In this document: positions 1 to 7,296 of the stretch, piece by piece
How the letters are laid out: every line of letters starts with the position of its first letter
Position numbering within the stretch: the stretch's first letter is position 1
Assembly: GCA_017640445.1 (NCBI GenBank)
Contig: JAEPQQ010000015.1
Coordinates: forward strand, 1 to 53,638
DNA from: Bacteroidia bacterium
GTDB lineage: Bacteria; Bacteroidota; Bacteroidia; NS11-12g; UBA9320
Direction: 5' to 3'
DNA length: 53,638 nucleotides
Position numbers and translations under genes: made by a program
The notes under the pieces: model-generated
The model's database searches: none
What the model saw: only the letters and a program-made list of their open reading frames with translations
Told to the model about the DNA's origin: nothing

Positions 1-2346
1 AGTTGAAAAGATACAGGTGTTTTGGGCCTGGTCTTCCTTTAGAATGTCAGCTTGCACAGTACCCCGCACCTGGCTTAAAGTGTCGGCTTTTATTTTGCCA
101 TATACGTCGGCGGGTAACACCTTGTCGCCGGTTAGACCAAGGAGCATTAGTCCGAGTCCGTCGTTGCCTTCTGGCAGTTCACCGTTATAAGTTGGCTGCT
201 CAGTTCCTTTTTCGGAGAAGTAGGCATCAATCTTTTTCTTGACATCTTCTTCTAAACCGTTTTCCTTGATGTATAGCTCACACTGTTGGTCGATGGCTGC
301 GTTCATAAAGAACCCCAGCAACATCGGGGCCGGCCCGTTGATGGTCATGGAAACAGATGTCATTTGGTGTGCCAGGTTAAAACCTGAGTACAATTTCTTG
401 GCATCGTCCAGACAGCAGATGCTTACCCCTGCGTTACCAATCTTTCCATAAATGTCGGGTCGGTAATCCGGATCGTTTCCATAAAGAGTAACCGAGTCAA
501 ACGCTGTGCTGAGTCGTTTGGCTGGCATGTCACTACTCAAATAGTGGAAGCGCTTATTGGTTCGCTCCGGTCCGCCTTCTCCGGCGAACATACGTGTAGG
601 GTCTTCTCCCTGTCGCTTAAATGGATAGATACCTGCGGTATATGGAAACTTTCCAGGCACGTTTTCCTGAAGATTCCATTGGAGCACATCTCCCCAGGCC
701 GTATACTTTGGCAGGGCAACCTTGCTTATTTTCTGATGAGAGAGTGATTCAGTTTTGGTTTCCACCTTGATCTCCCGGTTTCGAACCAGGTAGGTGTATA
801 TATCATTGGCGTATGCCTCTTTCAGGCTGTCCCATTCGTCGATGACTATCTGTAGTTTCGGGTCGAAGTCGAGACTTACCTTACTGTAAGTTTCTTCCAG
901 GTCCTTGATCAATCGATCGGCGTCTTCAACCTTGGTTTCGTTCAGCGTTTCAATCGTTTTACGAATGCTGTACAGCTTTTGGGCAATGTTGGATTGTTCT
1001 TTTGCCCATTTGTCGTACGAACGGTTGTTTTCTGCTATTTCAGAAAGGTATCGAACCCGCTTAGGTGGGATGATGTATATTTTTTCCGAGAGATCTTCTT
1101 CGGTTTCGTATGACGTCTCAAAGTTGCTACCGGTTTTTGCGTTAACCGTTTCAATCAACTTGCCGTACAACGCATTAACACCCGGGTCGTTAAACTGACT
1201 GGCAATGGTCCCGAAAACAGGCATGGATTCAGGATCCTGGTCAAACAATTTGTGGTTGCGCTGGAACTGCTTTTTTACATCACGAAGAGCGTCGAGTGCT
1301 CCACGCTTGTCAAACTTATTGATTGCAATAACGTCAGCAAAATCGAGCATGTCAATTTTCTCCAGCTGAGTCGCTGCGCCATATTCGGGAGTCATCACGT
1401 ACAAGCTCATGTCACTGTGGTCTGTGATCTCGGTATCGCTTTGTCCAATACCAGAAGTTTCCAGTATGATGAGGTCGTAGCCTGCTACTTTCAAAATGTC
1501 TTTGGCTGTGTCAATATGCGCAGAGAGGGCCAGGTTGGCTTGTCGCGTTGCCAACGATCGCATGTAAACGCGTTCGTTGCGAATGCTATTCATCCGGATA
1601 CGGTCACCAAGCAGGGCACCACCCGTTTTCCGCTTACTTGGATCAACCGAAATAATGGCGATCGTTTTATCTTCAAAATCGTTTAGGAAACGACGTACCA
1701 GTTCGTCTACAAGGCTACTCTTTCCTGCACCGCCGGTACCGGTAATACCAATAACCGGGGTTTGGATTTGAGCCGCTTCCGCTTTTATAGAGGCCAATAA
1801 GTCTTTGTTTTCATCCGGGTAGTTTTCCGCCGCGGAGATAACTTTGGCAATAGACATCTTGTTTTTGTTACGGAACGAATCCACCTCACCATTGAGCGAA
1901 TAACCTGTTGGGAAGTCCGACTGTTCAACCAGGTCGTTAATCATTCCCTGAAGGCCCATCGAACGGCCATCGTCGGGATGATAGATGCGTGTTATTCCAT
2001 AGCTCTGAAGCTCTTCAATCTCGGATGGGAGGATGGTTCCTCCGCCTCCGCCAAACAACTTTATATGACCAGCACCTTTTTCCTGAAGCAGGTCGTACAT
2101 ATACTTGAAGTATTCGTTATGTCCACCCTGATAGCTAGTCATGGCGATGGCGTTTGCATCTTCCTGAATAGCTGTGTTAACTACTTCCTCAGCACTGCGG
2201 TCGTGCCCCAGGTGGATAACCTCACAACCTGTAGACTGGATGATCCGGCGCATCACATTGATGGCAGCATCATGACCATCAAATAAAGAGGCCGCGGTTA
2301 CAATTCTTACTTTATGGTTTGGAGTATACGGATGTTGATTGCTCAT
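1..2346 (-). CDS. icmF: Fused B12-dependent isobutyryl-CoA mutase / G-protein chaperone, 3' part missing
   Basis: An open frame of 782 codons runs from an ATG at 2346 off the left edge, so the C-terminal third is missing (the family is about 1,100 residues). In order it shows an N-terminal cobalamin-binding domain with the DGHDAA motif and a glycine run FGGGGGT, a MeaB/ArgK-type GTPase domain with Walker [10 protein letters not shown] and the guanine-specificity-like NKFDKR, and then the start of the mutase barrel ([21 protein letters not shown], and [20 protein letters not shown] at the edge). This order (B12 domain, G domain, mutase) is diagnostic of IcmF rather than ordinary methylmalonyl-CoA mutase. 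Family knowledge: IcmF interconverts isobutyryl-CoA and n-butyryl-CoA with adenosylcobalamin, and its G domain guards the cofactor. The cytosolic location is inferred. It is preceded by its own TAnnTTTG promoter and by two terminated small transcription units. Confidence 0.93.
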   Translation of the reverse strand, partial: MSNQHPYTPNHKVRIVTAASLFDGHDAAINVMRRIIQSTGCEVIHLGHDRSAEEVVNTAIQEDANAIAMTSYQGGHNEYFKYMYDLLQEKGAGHIKLFGGGGGTILPSEIEELQSYGITRIYHPDDGRSMGLQGMINDLVEQSDFPTGYSLNGEVDSFRNKNKMSIAKVISAAENYPDENKDLLASIKAEAAQIQTPVIGITGTGGAGKSSLVDELVRRFLNDFEDKTIAIISVDPSKRKTGGALLGDRIRMNSIRNERVYMRSLATRQANLALSAHIDTAKDILKVAGYDLIILETSGIGQSDTEITDHSDMSLYVMTPEYGAATQLEKIDMLDFADVIAINKFDKRGALDALRDVKKQFQRNHKLFDQDPESMPVFGTIASQFNDPGVNALYGKLIETVNAKTGSNFETSYETEEDLSEKIYIIPPKRVRYLSEIAENNRSYDKWAKEQSNIAQKLYSIRKTIETLNETKVEDADRLIKDLEETYSKVSLDFDPKLQIVIDEWDSLKEAYANDIYTYLVRNREIKVETKTESLSHQKISKVALPKYTAWGDVLQWNLQENVPGKFPYTAGIYPFKRQGEDPTRMFAGEGGPERTNKRFHYLSSDMPAKRLSTAFDSVTLYGNDPDYRPDIYGKIGNAGVSICCLDDAKKLYSGFNLAHQMTSVSMTINGPAPMLLGFFMNAAIDQQCELYIKENGLEEDVKKKIDAYFSEKGTEQPTYNGELPEGNDGLGLMLLGLTGDKVLPADVYGKIKADTLSQVRGTVQADILKEDQAQNTCIFST

Positions 2347-2364
2347 AGTGCCAATTACGAGGTG

Positions 2365-2372
2365 CAAAGATA
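2365..2372 (-). promoter_or_regulatory. -7 promoter element of icmF
   Basis: The minus strand reads TATCTTTG, a perfect match to the Bacteroidota -7 box TAnnTTTG, 18 bases before the icmF ATG. A T-rich TTTT stands in the -33 position about 19 bases upstream, inside the run that ends the preceding terminator. Confidence 0.65.
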
Positions 2373-2389
2373 TTGTTTTCGAATCAGGC

Positions 2390-2585
2390 GTAAAAGAAAA
2401 GCGGCCATTTGAAGTGGCCGCTTTAAGCTCATAAATAGAGCATGATTAAGTAATTGTTTAATTTCATCATCCTCCCGGATGGTGTAGTAGTAAGTAGTAA
2501 AAACAGAGTCTTAATAATTTTCTTAAGTAGAGTATTTAGTATTTATCAAATATTTTTAAACTCTTTTGTAATCATCAGTAAGTGC
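2390..2585 (-). ncRNA. Predicted small RNA A, about 195 nt
   Basis: The interval lies between a sigma-54-like promoter (2594-2610) and a strong terminator (2391-2424) on the minus strand. No conserved reading frame exists between the two units; a 13-codon frame with an ATGATG start is found here (2429-2470) but not in unit B. It contains the 17-mer shared with unit B and a small hairpin GCTC-ATAAATA-GAGC just before the terminator. The 5' end is an inference from promoter spacing. If the shared 17-mer is itself a vegetative -7 region, the RNA would be about 45-50 nt shorter. I do not recognise a known RNA family. Confidence 0.55.
2391..2424 (-). terminator. Rho-independent terminator of small RNA A
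   Basis: The 10-bp perfect stem AAAGCGGCCA / TGGCCGCTTT with a 7-base loop is followed on the minus strand by TTTTCTTTTA. It lies 44 bases upstream of the icmF start, so it ends an upstream transcript rather than icmF. Confidence 0.85.
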
Positions 2586-2593
2586 TAGAGTAA

Positions 2594-2610
2594 TTTCAAA
2601 TGCTGTGCCA
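2594..2610 (-). promoter_or_regulatory. Sigma-54-like promoter of small RNA A
   Basis: The minus strand reads TGGCACAGCATTTGAAA. This fits TGGCAC-N5-TTGC except that the final C of the -12 box is A. The GG-N10-G spacing is exact, and the same string pattern occurs at the equivalent place in unit B. Confidence 0.5.
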
Positions 2611-2769
2611 GATGGAAGGGTTTAGAGCTTGTTTTGGTTGTAAGTTGCTGATTATTAGGTGTTTGTCTTACAGTTAGGCGATAGGTGGGCCAGCGTTAAT
2701 GGTTCAACATTTTCCCATAATGACACTTTTGTCTAGTTTTTAGAATTTGAACCAAAGTGGGATTGTGGT

Positions 2770-2967
2770 CAAAAAAAGAGGCCACCAGGTAATTCTGATG
2801 GCCTCGAAGCTCGAAATTAGAGCAAGGTTAATAATAAAAGTAGTCGTTTAGTTTTACCTAAATCTGCTTAGCAGTTTAAGCTTTCATCGCATGTAAGTAA
2901 TAATAGTAAGTAGTGTAGTGTAGTATTTATCAAATATCGTGTTGTGTACTATGTCAATCTCTTGGAC
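2770..2967 (-). ncRNA. Predicted small RNA B, about 195 nt
   Basis: Paralogue of small RNA A, bounded by a sigma-54-like promoter and a terminator with a run of seven U. It has only stop-rich, very short frames. It contains the imperfect dyad CTGCTAAGCAG (about 2866-2876) and the shared 17-mer. The ends are inferred, and no known RNA family is recognised. Confidence 0.55.
2771..2805 (-). terminator. Rho-independent terminator of small RNA B
   Basis: The stem GAGGCCA / TGGCCTC extends past one C-A mismatch by CAG / CTG, with a loop of six bases. It is followed on the minus strand by TTTTTTT. Confidence 0.87.
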
Positions 2968-2975
2968 CAACATAG

Positions 2976-2992
2976 TTTCAATCCCCGTGCCA
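2976..2992 (-). promoter_or_regulatory. Sigma-54-like promoter of small RNA B
   Basis: The minus strand reads TGGCACGGGGATTGAAA: a full TGGCACG -24 box, then four bases and TTGA in place of TTGC at -12. This is the better of the two matches. Confidence 0.55.
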
Positions 2993-3082
2993 TTGTGGGT
3001 TTATGTATAGTGCTTGCGGTATTAATGTGCTGATTGTTAGCGATTTGTGTGTTTTGAGGTTGTTTTACAGGTTGTCTGAATG

Positions 3083-3099
3083 TTGGGAATTATTCCCAA
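3083..3099. promoter_or_regulatory. Perfect dyad, possible activator site
   Basis: TTGGGAATTATTCCCAA is an inverted repeat with 7-base arms and a 3-base spacer, about 90 bases upstream of the unit B sigma-54-like promoter. That is a usual distance for a bacterial enhancer-binding protein, but it also lies about 95 bases upstream of the transporter at 3193, so its target is uncertain. Confidence 0.45.
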
Positions 3100-3192
3100 A
3101 TTGAACAAATTGTCTCAAAAATAGACAGCTGTGTTTTAAGGTATTTTGACAAGCAAGAGAGTCTATGTCACAAATTTTCGCACCTTTGTTGC

Positions 3193-4530
3193 ATGTTCAT
3201 TGTTCGAGGCCTTTTTGGCTTGGCTATACTAATCGCCATCGCCTTCATTTTTAGCAAGAATCGAAGATCTATTAACTGGAAGCTCGTTGGAACCGGTATC
3301 GGCCTCCAACTGATCCTGGCGCTTCTAATTTTTAAAGTCCCTGGTGTAGATAAGGCCTTTGGCATGGTTGCTACGGGTTTCACCAAGTTGCTTTCATTCA
3401 CCGACGATGGAGCCAAATTTGTATTTGGTACCTGGCCAGATATGACCAAGCTCTTTGCCGTTGAAACAAATGCTGCGGGAGAGATTGTGGAAGTTGGTCA
3501 TGTGGTAGGTTTTGTGTTTGCGTTTAAGGTATTACCAACCATTGTATTCTTTTCGGCGCTTACCTCATTGCTTTATTATCTGGGCATCTTGCAGAAGATT
3601 GTATATGCGTTTGCCTGGGTGTTGAGCAAGACAATGAAATTATCAGGAGCAGAAAGTTTAGCGGCAGCTGCCAATATCTTTATCGGGCAAACGGAGGCTC
3701 CGCTGGTGGTGAAGCCTTACATTGCCAATATGACCAAGTCTGAGATTATGAGTCTTATGACAGGCGGTATGGCAACCATTGCAGGTGGTGTGTTTGCGCT
3801 GTTTATTGGCTTGCTCGGAGGCAGTGACGAACTGCTGCAGCAACAATTTGCCAAGCACTTGTTAACGGCGTCCATCTTATCAGCTCCTGCAGCCCTGGTA
3901 TTGGCTAAGGTGTTGGTACCTGAAACCGAGGAAGTAGAAACCGACCTGAAGATTGATAAAAGTAAAATTGGTTCAGGGGCCATAGACTCCATATCGGTTG
4001 GTACCGGAGAGGGAGTGAAGCTGGCCGTTAACGTAGGGGCCATGCTCATGGTCTTTATCGCCTTTATATCTCTTGTAAACTACTTGTTGTTTGATTTGAT
4101 AGGGCACTATACGGGTCTTAATGGCGTAATTGCCGATCATACCATTTACAACGGTTTAAATCTTCAGATGATTCTGGGATATCTGTTTGCTCCACTTGCC
4201 TGGGTAATTGGAATTGAGTCGCAGGATATTGTACTGGCGGGACAGATGCTAGGTGAAAAAACGGTAATCAATGAAGTGATCGCCTATTTCTCGCTCCGTG
4301 ATTTTATGGGTGGAGATACGCCTCAACTCAGCCAAAAGACCATTACCATGATGACGTATGCGCTTTGTGGTTTTGCCAACTTTTCGTCCATCGGTATACA
4401 AATTGGTGGAATTGGTGGGATTGCGCCTAACCAACGCGCCCGGTTAGCGAAACTTGGGATGCGTGCACTTCTTGGAGGAACCCTGGCCTGTTTGATGACA
4501 GCTGCCATTGCGGGTATGTTCTTTTCTTAA
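3193..4530 (+). CDS. Concentrative nucleoside transporter (CNT/NupC family)
   Basis: This 445-residue polytopic inner-membrane protein, about the usual length for bacterial NupC relatives, imports nucleosides with a cation. Visible family signatures are the GQTEAPLVVKPYI segment (the CNT nucleoside-binding QxEAP motif) near residue 160, the GGMATIAGGVFALF stretch, and the C-terminal GFANFSSIGIQIGGIGGIAP. The ATG lies five bases after CACCTTTG, one mismatch from the -7 consensus, so the mRNA is probably nearly leaderless. The next gene begins 13 bases after the stop, which suggests co-transcription. Specificity (purine or pyrimidine) and coupling ion cannot be read from the sequence. Confidence 0.9.
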   Translation: MFIVRGLFGLAILIAIAFIFSKNRRSINWKLVGTGIGLQLILALLIFKVPGVDKAFGMVATGFTKLLSFTDDGAKFVFGTWPDMTKLFAVETNAAGEIVEVGHVVGFVFAFKVLPTIVFFSALTSLLYYLGILQKIVYAFAWVLSKTMKLSGAESLAAAANIFIGQTEAPLVVKPYIANMTKSEIMSLMTGGMATIAGGVFALFIGLLGGSDELLQQQFAKHLLTASILSAPAALVLAKVLVPETEEVETDLKIDKSKIGSGAIDSISVGTGEGVKLAVNVGAMLMVFIAFISLVNYLLFDLIGHYTGLNGVIADHTIYNGLNLQMILGYLFAPLAWVIGIESQDIVLAGQMLGEKTVINEVIAYFSLRDFMGGDTPQLSQKTITMMTYALCGFANFSSIGIQIGGIGGIAPNQRARLAKLGMRALLGGTLACLMTAAIAGMFFS

Positions 4531-4543
4531 ATCCCTACCATTT

Positions 4544-5278
4544 ATGAACAGAGGTTTTCTGTATGGCGACGGTTTTTTTGAAACCATGTTTTTGATTGAC
4601 GGAGAGTCGCCTTTGATGGATCATCACCTCTCACGGGCAAAATGGGCCGCTGAATGGTTGGAAATGGAATGGAATGCTTCCTGGACGACCGACTATTTTG
4701 CATCGGAAATAAAGCAACTAAACAAAGGTCACAATGTGGCTCGAATCGATTTTTACCGAAATGGGGGAGGTTCCTACGTACCGGATTCGAATGCCATGGC
4801 CTGTCAGATTTCGTTTAAGGACCATGAAGTTTCCAATAGTCTGTTTCCGGTTACTTCCAACGATTTTGCCGAGCTCTCAATCAACATTTCCAAACTTCGG
4901 CCCGTACCAGTGGCGTTGTACAACGAATTTCGAAAACCCATCACGCCCTGGTCGCAGTTTAAGTCTACATCGGCTATGTTCTATACAAAAGCCGGTTTGT
5001 TTCTGAAACGACAGCCTGACGTTGAGGACCTAATTTTGCTCAACGAGTCGGGGAACATCTGCGAAGGTTTAACCAGTAATGTGCTTATTCATTACCGGGG
5101 AAGATGGATTAGTCCGGCATATGATCAAGGGGCGGTGGAAGGCGTTTTTCTAACCCATATGCAGGCTCATATGCCCGTTGAACGCACCGTTGTTAGCCTT
5201 GACATGATAACCGGGGCTGATGACATCCTCCTGTCGAACGGGGTTCGAGGAATTCGAAAAGCTTCATTAATACGATAA
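4544..5278 (+). CDS. Class IV PLP aminotransferase, probable 4-amino-4-deoxychorismate lyase
   Basis: The 244-residue protein belongs to fold-type IV PLP enzymes. It shows the N-terminal GFLYGDGFFETM, a lysine in SQFKSTSAMFY that fits the Schiff-base position, ESGNICEGLTSNVL (the Glu and Ser-Asn that hold PLP), and LLSNGVRGIRK near the end. Branched-chain aminotransferases share these motifs but are longer, so PabC-like lyase, acting in p-aminobenzoate/folate synthesis, is preferred. The start is placed at the ATG at 4544; an upstream in-frame TTG would overlap the transporter and add an unlikely N-terminus. Its 3' end overlaps the convergent pfkA by 12 bases. Confidence 0.75.
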   Translation: MNRGFLYGDGFFETMFLIDGESPLMDHHLSRAKWAAEWLEMEWNASWTTDYFASEIKQLNKGHNVARIDFYRNGGGSYVPDSNAMACQISFKDHEVSNSLFPVTSNDFAELSINISKLRPVPVALYNEFRKPITPWSQFKSTSAMFYTKAGLFLKRQPDVEDLILLNESGNICEGLTSNVLIHYRGRWISPAYDQGAVEGVFLTHMQAHMPVERTVVSLDMITGADDILLSNGVRGIRKASLIR

Positions 5279-6238
5279 AATCTCGGCCATTCGGATGAGA
5301 TCGGGGTTTACCTTCTTTGATTTACCTATGGCTTCCTCAAAATCAGTCAGTACCACGTTGCCGCCCTGGATTCCTACAGCTTTCGATGTGTACCCTTCCA
5401 ACAGTGCCAAAACGGCGTTGTATCCAAGCTGACTGGCAAGAACACGGTCCTTTGCCGTAGGGCTTCCACCGCGTTGTATATGACCGAGAATCGTCGTTCG
5501 CACATTGATATCTGTGAACTCTTCCTTGAGCTTCTTTTCAACGGCCTTGGCGCCACCTTCTTCATCGCCTTCAGACACCACTATAATACTAAAGGCCTTT
5601 GACCTTCTGCCGGTACGTTTGAAGTGTTCAATTATTCGAGACATCTCACCTCGATCTTCAGGAATAAATATGCCTTCAGCGCCACCCGATATTCCTACTG
5701 CCATGCCAATGAAACCTGCATCTCGTCCCATAACTTCAACCAGGAACACGCGGTTGTGCGAATCAGCTGTATCCCGAATTTTATCTATGGCATCTACGGC
5801 TGTATTAATTGCGGTATCGTAACCTATGGTAAAATCGGTTCCGAATAAATCGTTGTCAATAGTGCCCGGAAGTCCAATGGTAGGAATCTTGTGCTCTTGA
5901 TAGAGTTTCAGCGCGCCTGTGTATGAACCATTTCCTCCAATACAAACGAGTGCTTCAATTCCTTGCGATTTTAAATTGGCAGCGGCGCGCGCCCGTCCTT
6001 CCACAGTGCGGAAGGCTTCGCAACGAGCCGTTTTGAGAACGGTGCCACCCATTTGAATGATGTTGGCTACCGACCGTGAGTTGAGTTCAATAAACTCGTT
6101 GTCAATCATTCCCTGATATCCTCGCTTAATTCCAACTACTTCCAGCTTGTGGTAGAGGGCCGTACGTACCACAGCTCTAACACATGCGTTCATGCCAGGA
6201 GCGTCTCCGCCCGAAGTGAAAACACCTATTCTTTTCAT
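5267..6238 (-). CDS. pfkA: ATP-dependent 6-phosphofructokinase
   Basis: This 323-residue cytosolic enzyme phosphorylates fructose 6-phosphate in glycolysis. Motifs in order are FTSGGDAPGMNACVR (ATP-binding glycine loop), GGNGSYTGA, GLPGTIDNDLFGTDFTIGYD (catalytic TIDND), EVMGRDAGFIG and GHIQRGGSPTA. Length and motifs are those of bacterial PfkA. The start is the ATG at 6238; a longer frame upstream would translate the terminator hairpin of the preceding gene and is rejected. The 3' end overlaps the convergent PabC-like gene. A weak promoter (TTG, 19 bases, CTCCTTTG) would have that terminator hairpin lying between its two boxes. Confidence 0.95.
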   Translation of the reverse strand: MKRIGVFTSGGDAPGMNACVRAVVRTALYHKLEVVGIKRGYQGMIDNEFIELNSRSVANIIQMGGTVLKTARCEAFRTVEGRARAAANLKSQGIEALVCIGGNGSYTGALKLYQEHKIPTIGLPGTIDNDLFGTDFTIGYDTAINTAVDAIDKIRDTADSHNRVFLVEVMGRDAGFIGMAVGISGGAEGIFIPEDRGEMSRIIEHFKRTGRRSKAFSIIVVSEGDEEGGAKAVEKKLKEEFTDINVRTTILGHIQRGGSPTAKDRVLASQLGYNAVLALLEGYTSKAVGIQGGNVVLTDFEEAIGKSKKVNPDLIRMAEILSY

Positions 6239-6260
6239 AATTCGTTCACAAAGGAGCACA

Positions 6261-6289
6261 AAAAAGGCCGATGAGCAATCATCGGCCTT
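6261..6289 (-). terminator. Rho-independent terminator of the lipoprotein gene
   Basis: An 11-bp perfect stem AAGGCCGATGA / TCATCGGCCTT with a four-base loop (TTGC on the minus strand) runs into TTTTTTG. It sits 22 bases after the lipoprotein stop and 22 bases before the pfkA start. Confidence 0.9.
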
Positions 6290-6310
6290 CATCAAATTTT
6301 TATAATCGAC

Positions 6311-7207
6311 TTATTCCTCTACAAGCACTTGTACAGAAATTGTGTCGTCAACACCAATTGAGGTAATTTTAACCAAAACGTGTTTTCCGTTTGCGCTTAC
6401 AGGTCCAACGTAGAATACATCACCTTCAGCGATCTCAACGTTGTCTGTTCCAGCAGCAGAACTTCTGATTTCATCCAAAAGTTCTTCTGAATCGTCCATA
6501 GTACCAAACTGACCAGAAGAGTAAGAAGTCTTACGGATCTTCGTTGCGTTTTTAGTAGCCCAGTTAGCAACTGATGGCAACCAGGTTTGAACAGTTGTAG
6601 AGCTTGCAGCTCCAAGGTAAGAAGTACCTGTGTTTTCGTCTTTTACATAGATAAGGTCAATGTTCTCTGAAGCAGCAGCTGCGTCAGCCAACAATTTAAC
6701 ACTGATGTCTTCAAGGCTCAAAGAAGAACCAACAGAGCTGGAAAGTTGGTTTCCAAGAGTAACATCAATCTTACGGATTGGACCAGGAACGGTTGTTCTG
6801 TTAAACGTAATAGATCGTTCAGTTGAGTTACCGTCTTTATCTGTAACCGTAAAGAACCAGGTTTCAGAACCAGGAGTAGCTTCAACGGTGTTGTTAAAGT
6901 CTATGGTGAATGACGTTTCGTTGATCGTAGTGTCACATATTGTACAGTTCAAAGGAGCCACACGAGAACCACCATCATAACTAACCGTAATTTCAAGTTT
7001 CTCAATCTTGCTTTCATGTGAAGCAGAAAGACCTACTTTGAAGTCAGATCCTGCAATGATGTCACCATCAGCAGAAGTGTAACCTGCACCTGCAAGGAAG
7101 TTAAGAACTGGTTTTTTTACTTCAGGCTCATCCGTGCCACATGAAGATAGAACTAACGTACCGATTGCGGCAAACGCGATCAATAGGTTGAATTTAAGGT
7201 TTTTCAT
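6311..7207 (-). CDS. Secreted lipoprotein of unknown function
   Basis: This 298-residue protein has a clear lipoprotein signal: a lysine-containing N-terminus, a hydrophobic core and LVLSSC with the lipidated Cys at residue 23. The mature part is rich in Ser/Thr and beta-prone stretches, with short Ig-like repeats (SYDGGSRVAP, TVTDKDGNSTERS) and no enzymatic motif. The ATG at 7207 is supported by a perfect -7 box ending 24 bases upstream. The gene is flanked by its own promoter and strong terminator, and its codon choice looks more biased than that of pfkA. Together these hint at an abundant surface protein. It is probably exposed on the outer membrane or periplasmic; I do not recognise the family. 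Confidence 0.8.
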   Translation of the reverse strand: MKNLKFNLLIAFAAIGTLVLSSCGTDEPEVKKPVLNFLAGAGYTSADGDIIAGSDFKVGLSASHESKIEKLEITVSYDGGSRVAPLNCTICDTTINETSFTIDFNNTVEATPGSETWFFTVTDKDGNSTERSITFNRTTVPGPIRKIDVTLGNQLSSSVGSSLSLEDISVKLLADAAAASENIDLIYVKDENTGTSYLGAASSTTVQTWLPSVANWATKNATKIRKTSYSSGQFGTMDDSEELLDEIRSSAAGTDNVEIAEGDVFYVGPVSANGKHVLVKITSIGVDDTISVQVLVEE

Positions 7208-7231
7208 TTTGTATTGTCTATAAGTTTTCTG

Positions 7232-7239
7232 CAAAGATA
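7232..7239 (-). promoter_or_regulatory. -7 promoter element of the lipoprotein gene
   Basis: The minus strand reads TATCTTTG, a perfect TAnnTTTG. Transcription should start about seven bases on, giving a leader of roughly 18 bases before the ATG at 7207. Confidence 0.65.
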
Positions 7240-7296
7240 GAAATCACAACAAATTTTTTGATGTAATTGCCCAAAGTTAACTCTTTTCTTACAAGT

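Larger units (their letters stand above)
2391..2735 (-). repeat. Diverged tandem unit A (small RNA cassette, icmF-proximal)
   Basis: This stretch and unit B (2771-3115) line up element by element on the minus strand: a TTTTGTC/TTCCC block at the far end, a CTAATAATCAGCA-type box at 2645-2658, TGGCAC-N5-TTGAA at 2594-2610, the 17-mer ATATTTGATAAATACTA at 2537-2553, a GAGC...GCTC mini-hairpin and a terminator at 2391-2424. The spacing between elements is nearly the same in both units while the sequence between them has drifted. It is therefore read as an old tandem duplication under selection. Confidence 0.7.
2771..3115 (-). repeat. Diverged tandem unit B (small RNA cassette, distal)
   Basis: Second copy of the unit described at 2391-2735. 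Equivalent elements are: box CTAACAATCAGCAC at 3027-3040, sigma-54-like site at 2976-2992, 17-mer at 2921-2937, GCTC-GAAATTA-GAGC mini-hairpin and terminator at 2771-2805. The distance from the -24 box to the far terminator arm is 213-216 bases in both copies. Confidence 0.7.

Noticed and set aside
905..2286. Several open frames of 60-144 codons on the plus strand
   Set aside because: They are shadows of icmF, which runs on the minus strand off the edge; none has a recognisable product.
2429..2470. 13-codon reading frame (minus strand) with an ATGATG start next to GGGAGG inside small RNA A
   Set aside because: Not conserved in the sister unit B, very short, and the purine-rich sequence is too close to the first ATG; kept only as a note.
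2486..2925. GTA/GTAGT low-complexity runs (2486-2500, 2893-2925)
   Set aside because: Short and imperfect; they are part of the conserved small RNA units rather than a separate tandem repeat.
2975..2992. GTTTCAATCCCC-like start resembling the end of a CRISPR repeat
   Set aside because: It occurs once, with no regularly spaced copies and no cas genes; the same bases are better explained, on the other strand, by the TGGCAC-N5-TTGAA promoter-like element found in both units.
6239..6295. Longer pfkA start 19 codons upstream
   Set aside because: The extra residues translate the terminator hairpin of the lipoprotein gene, and family members start at MKRIGVFTSGG.
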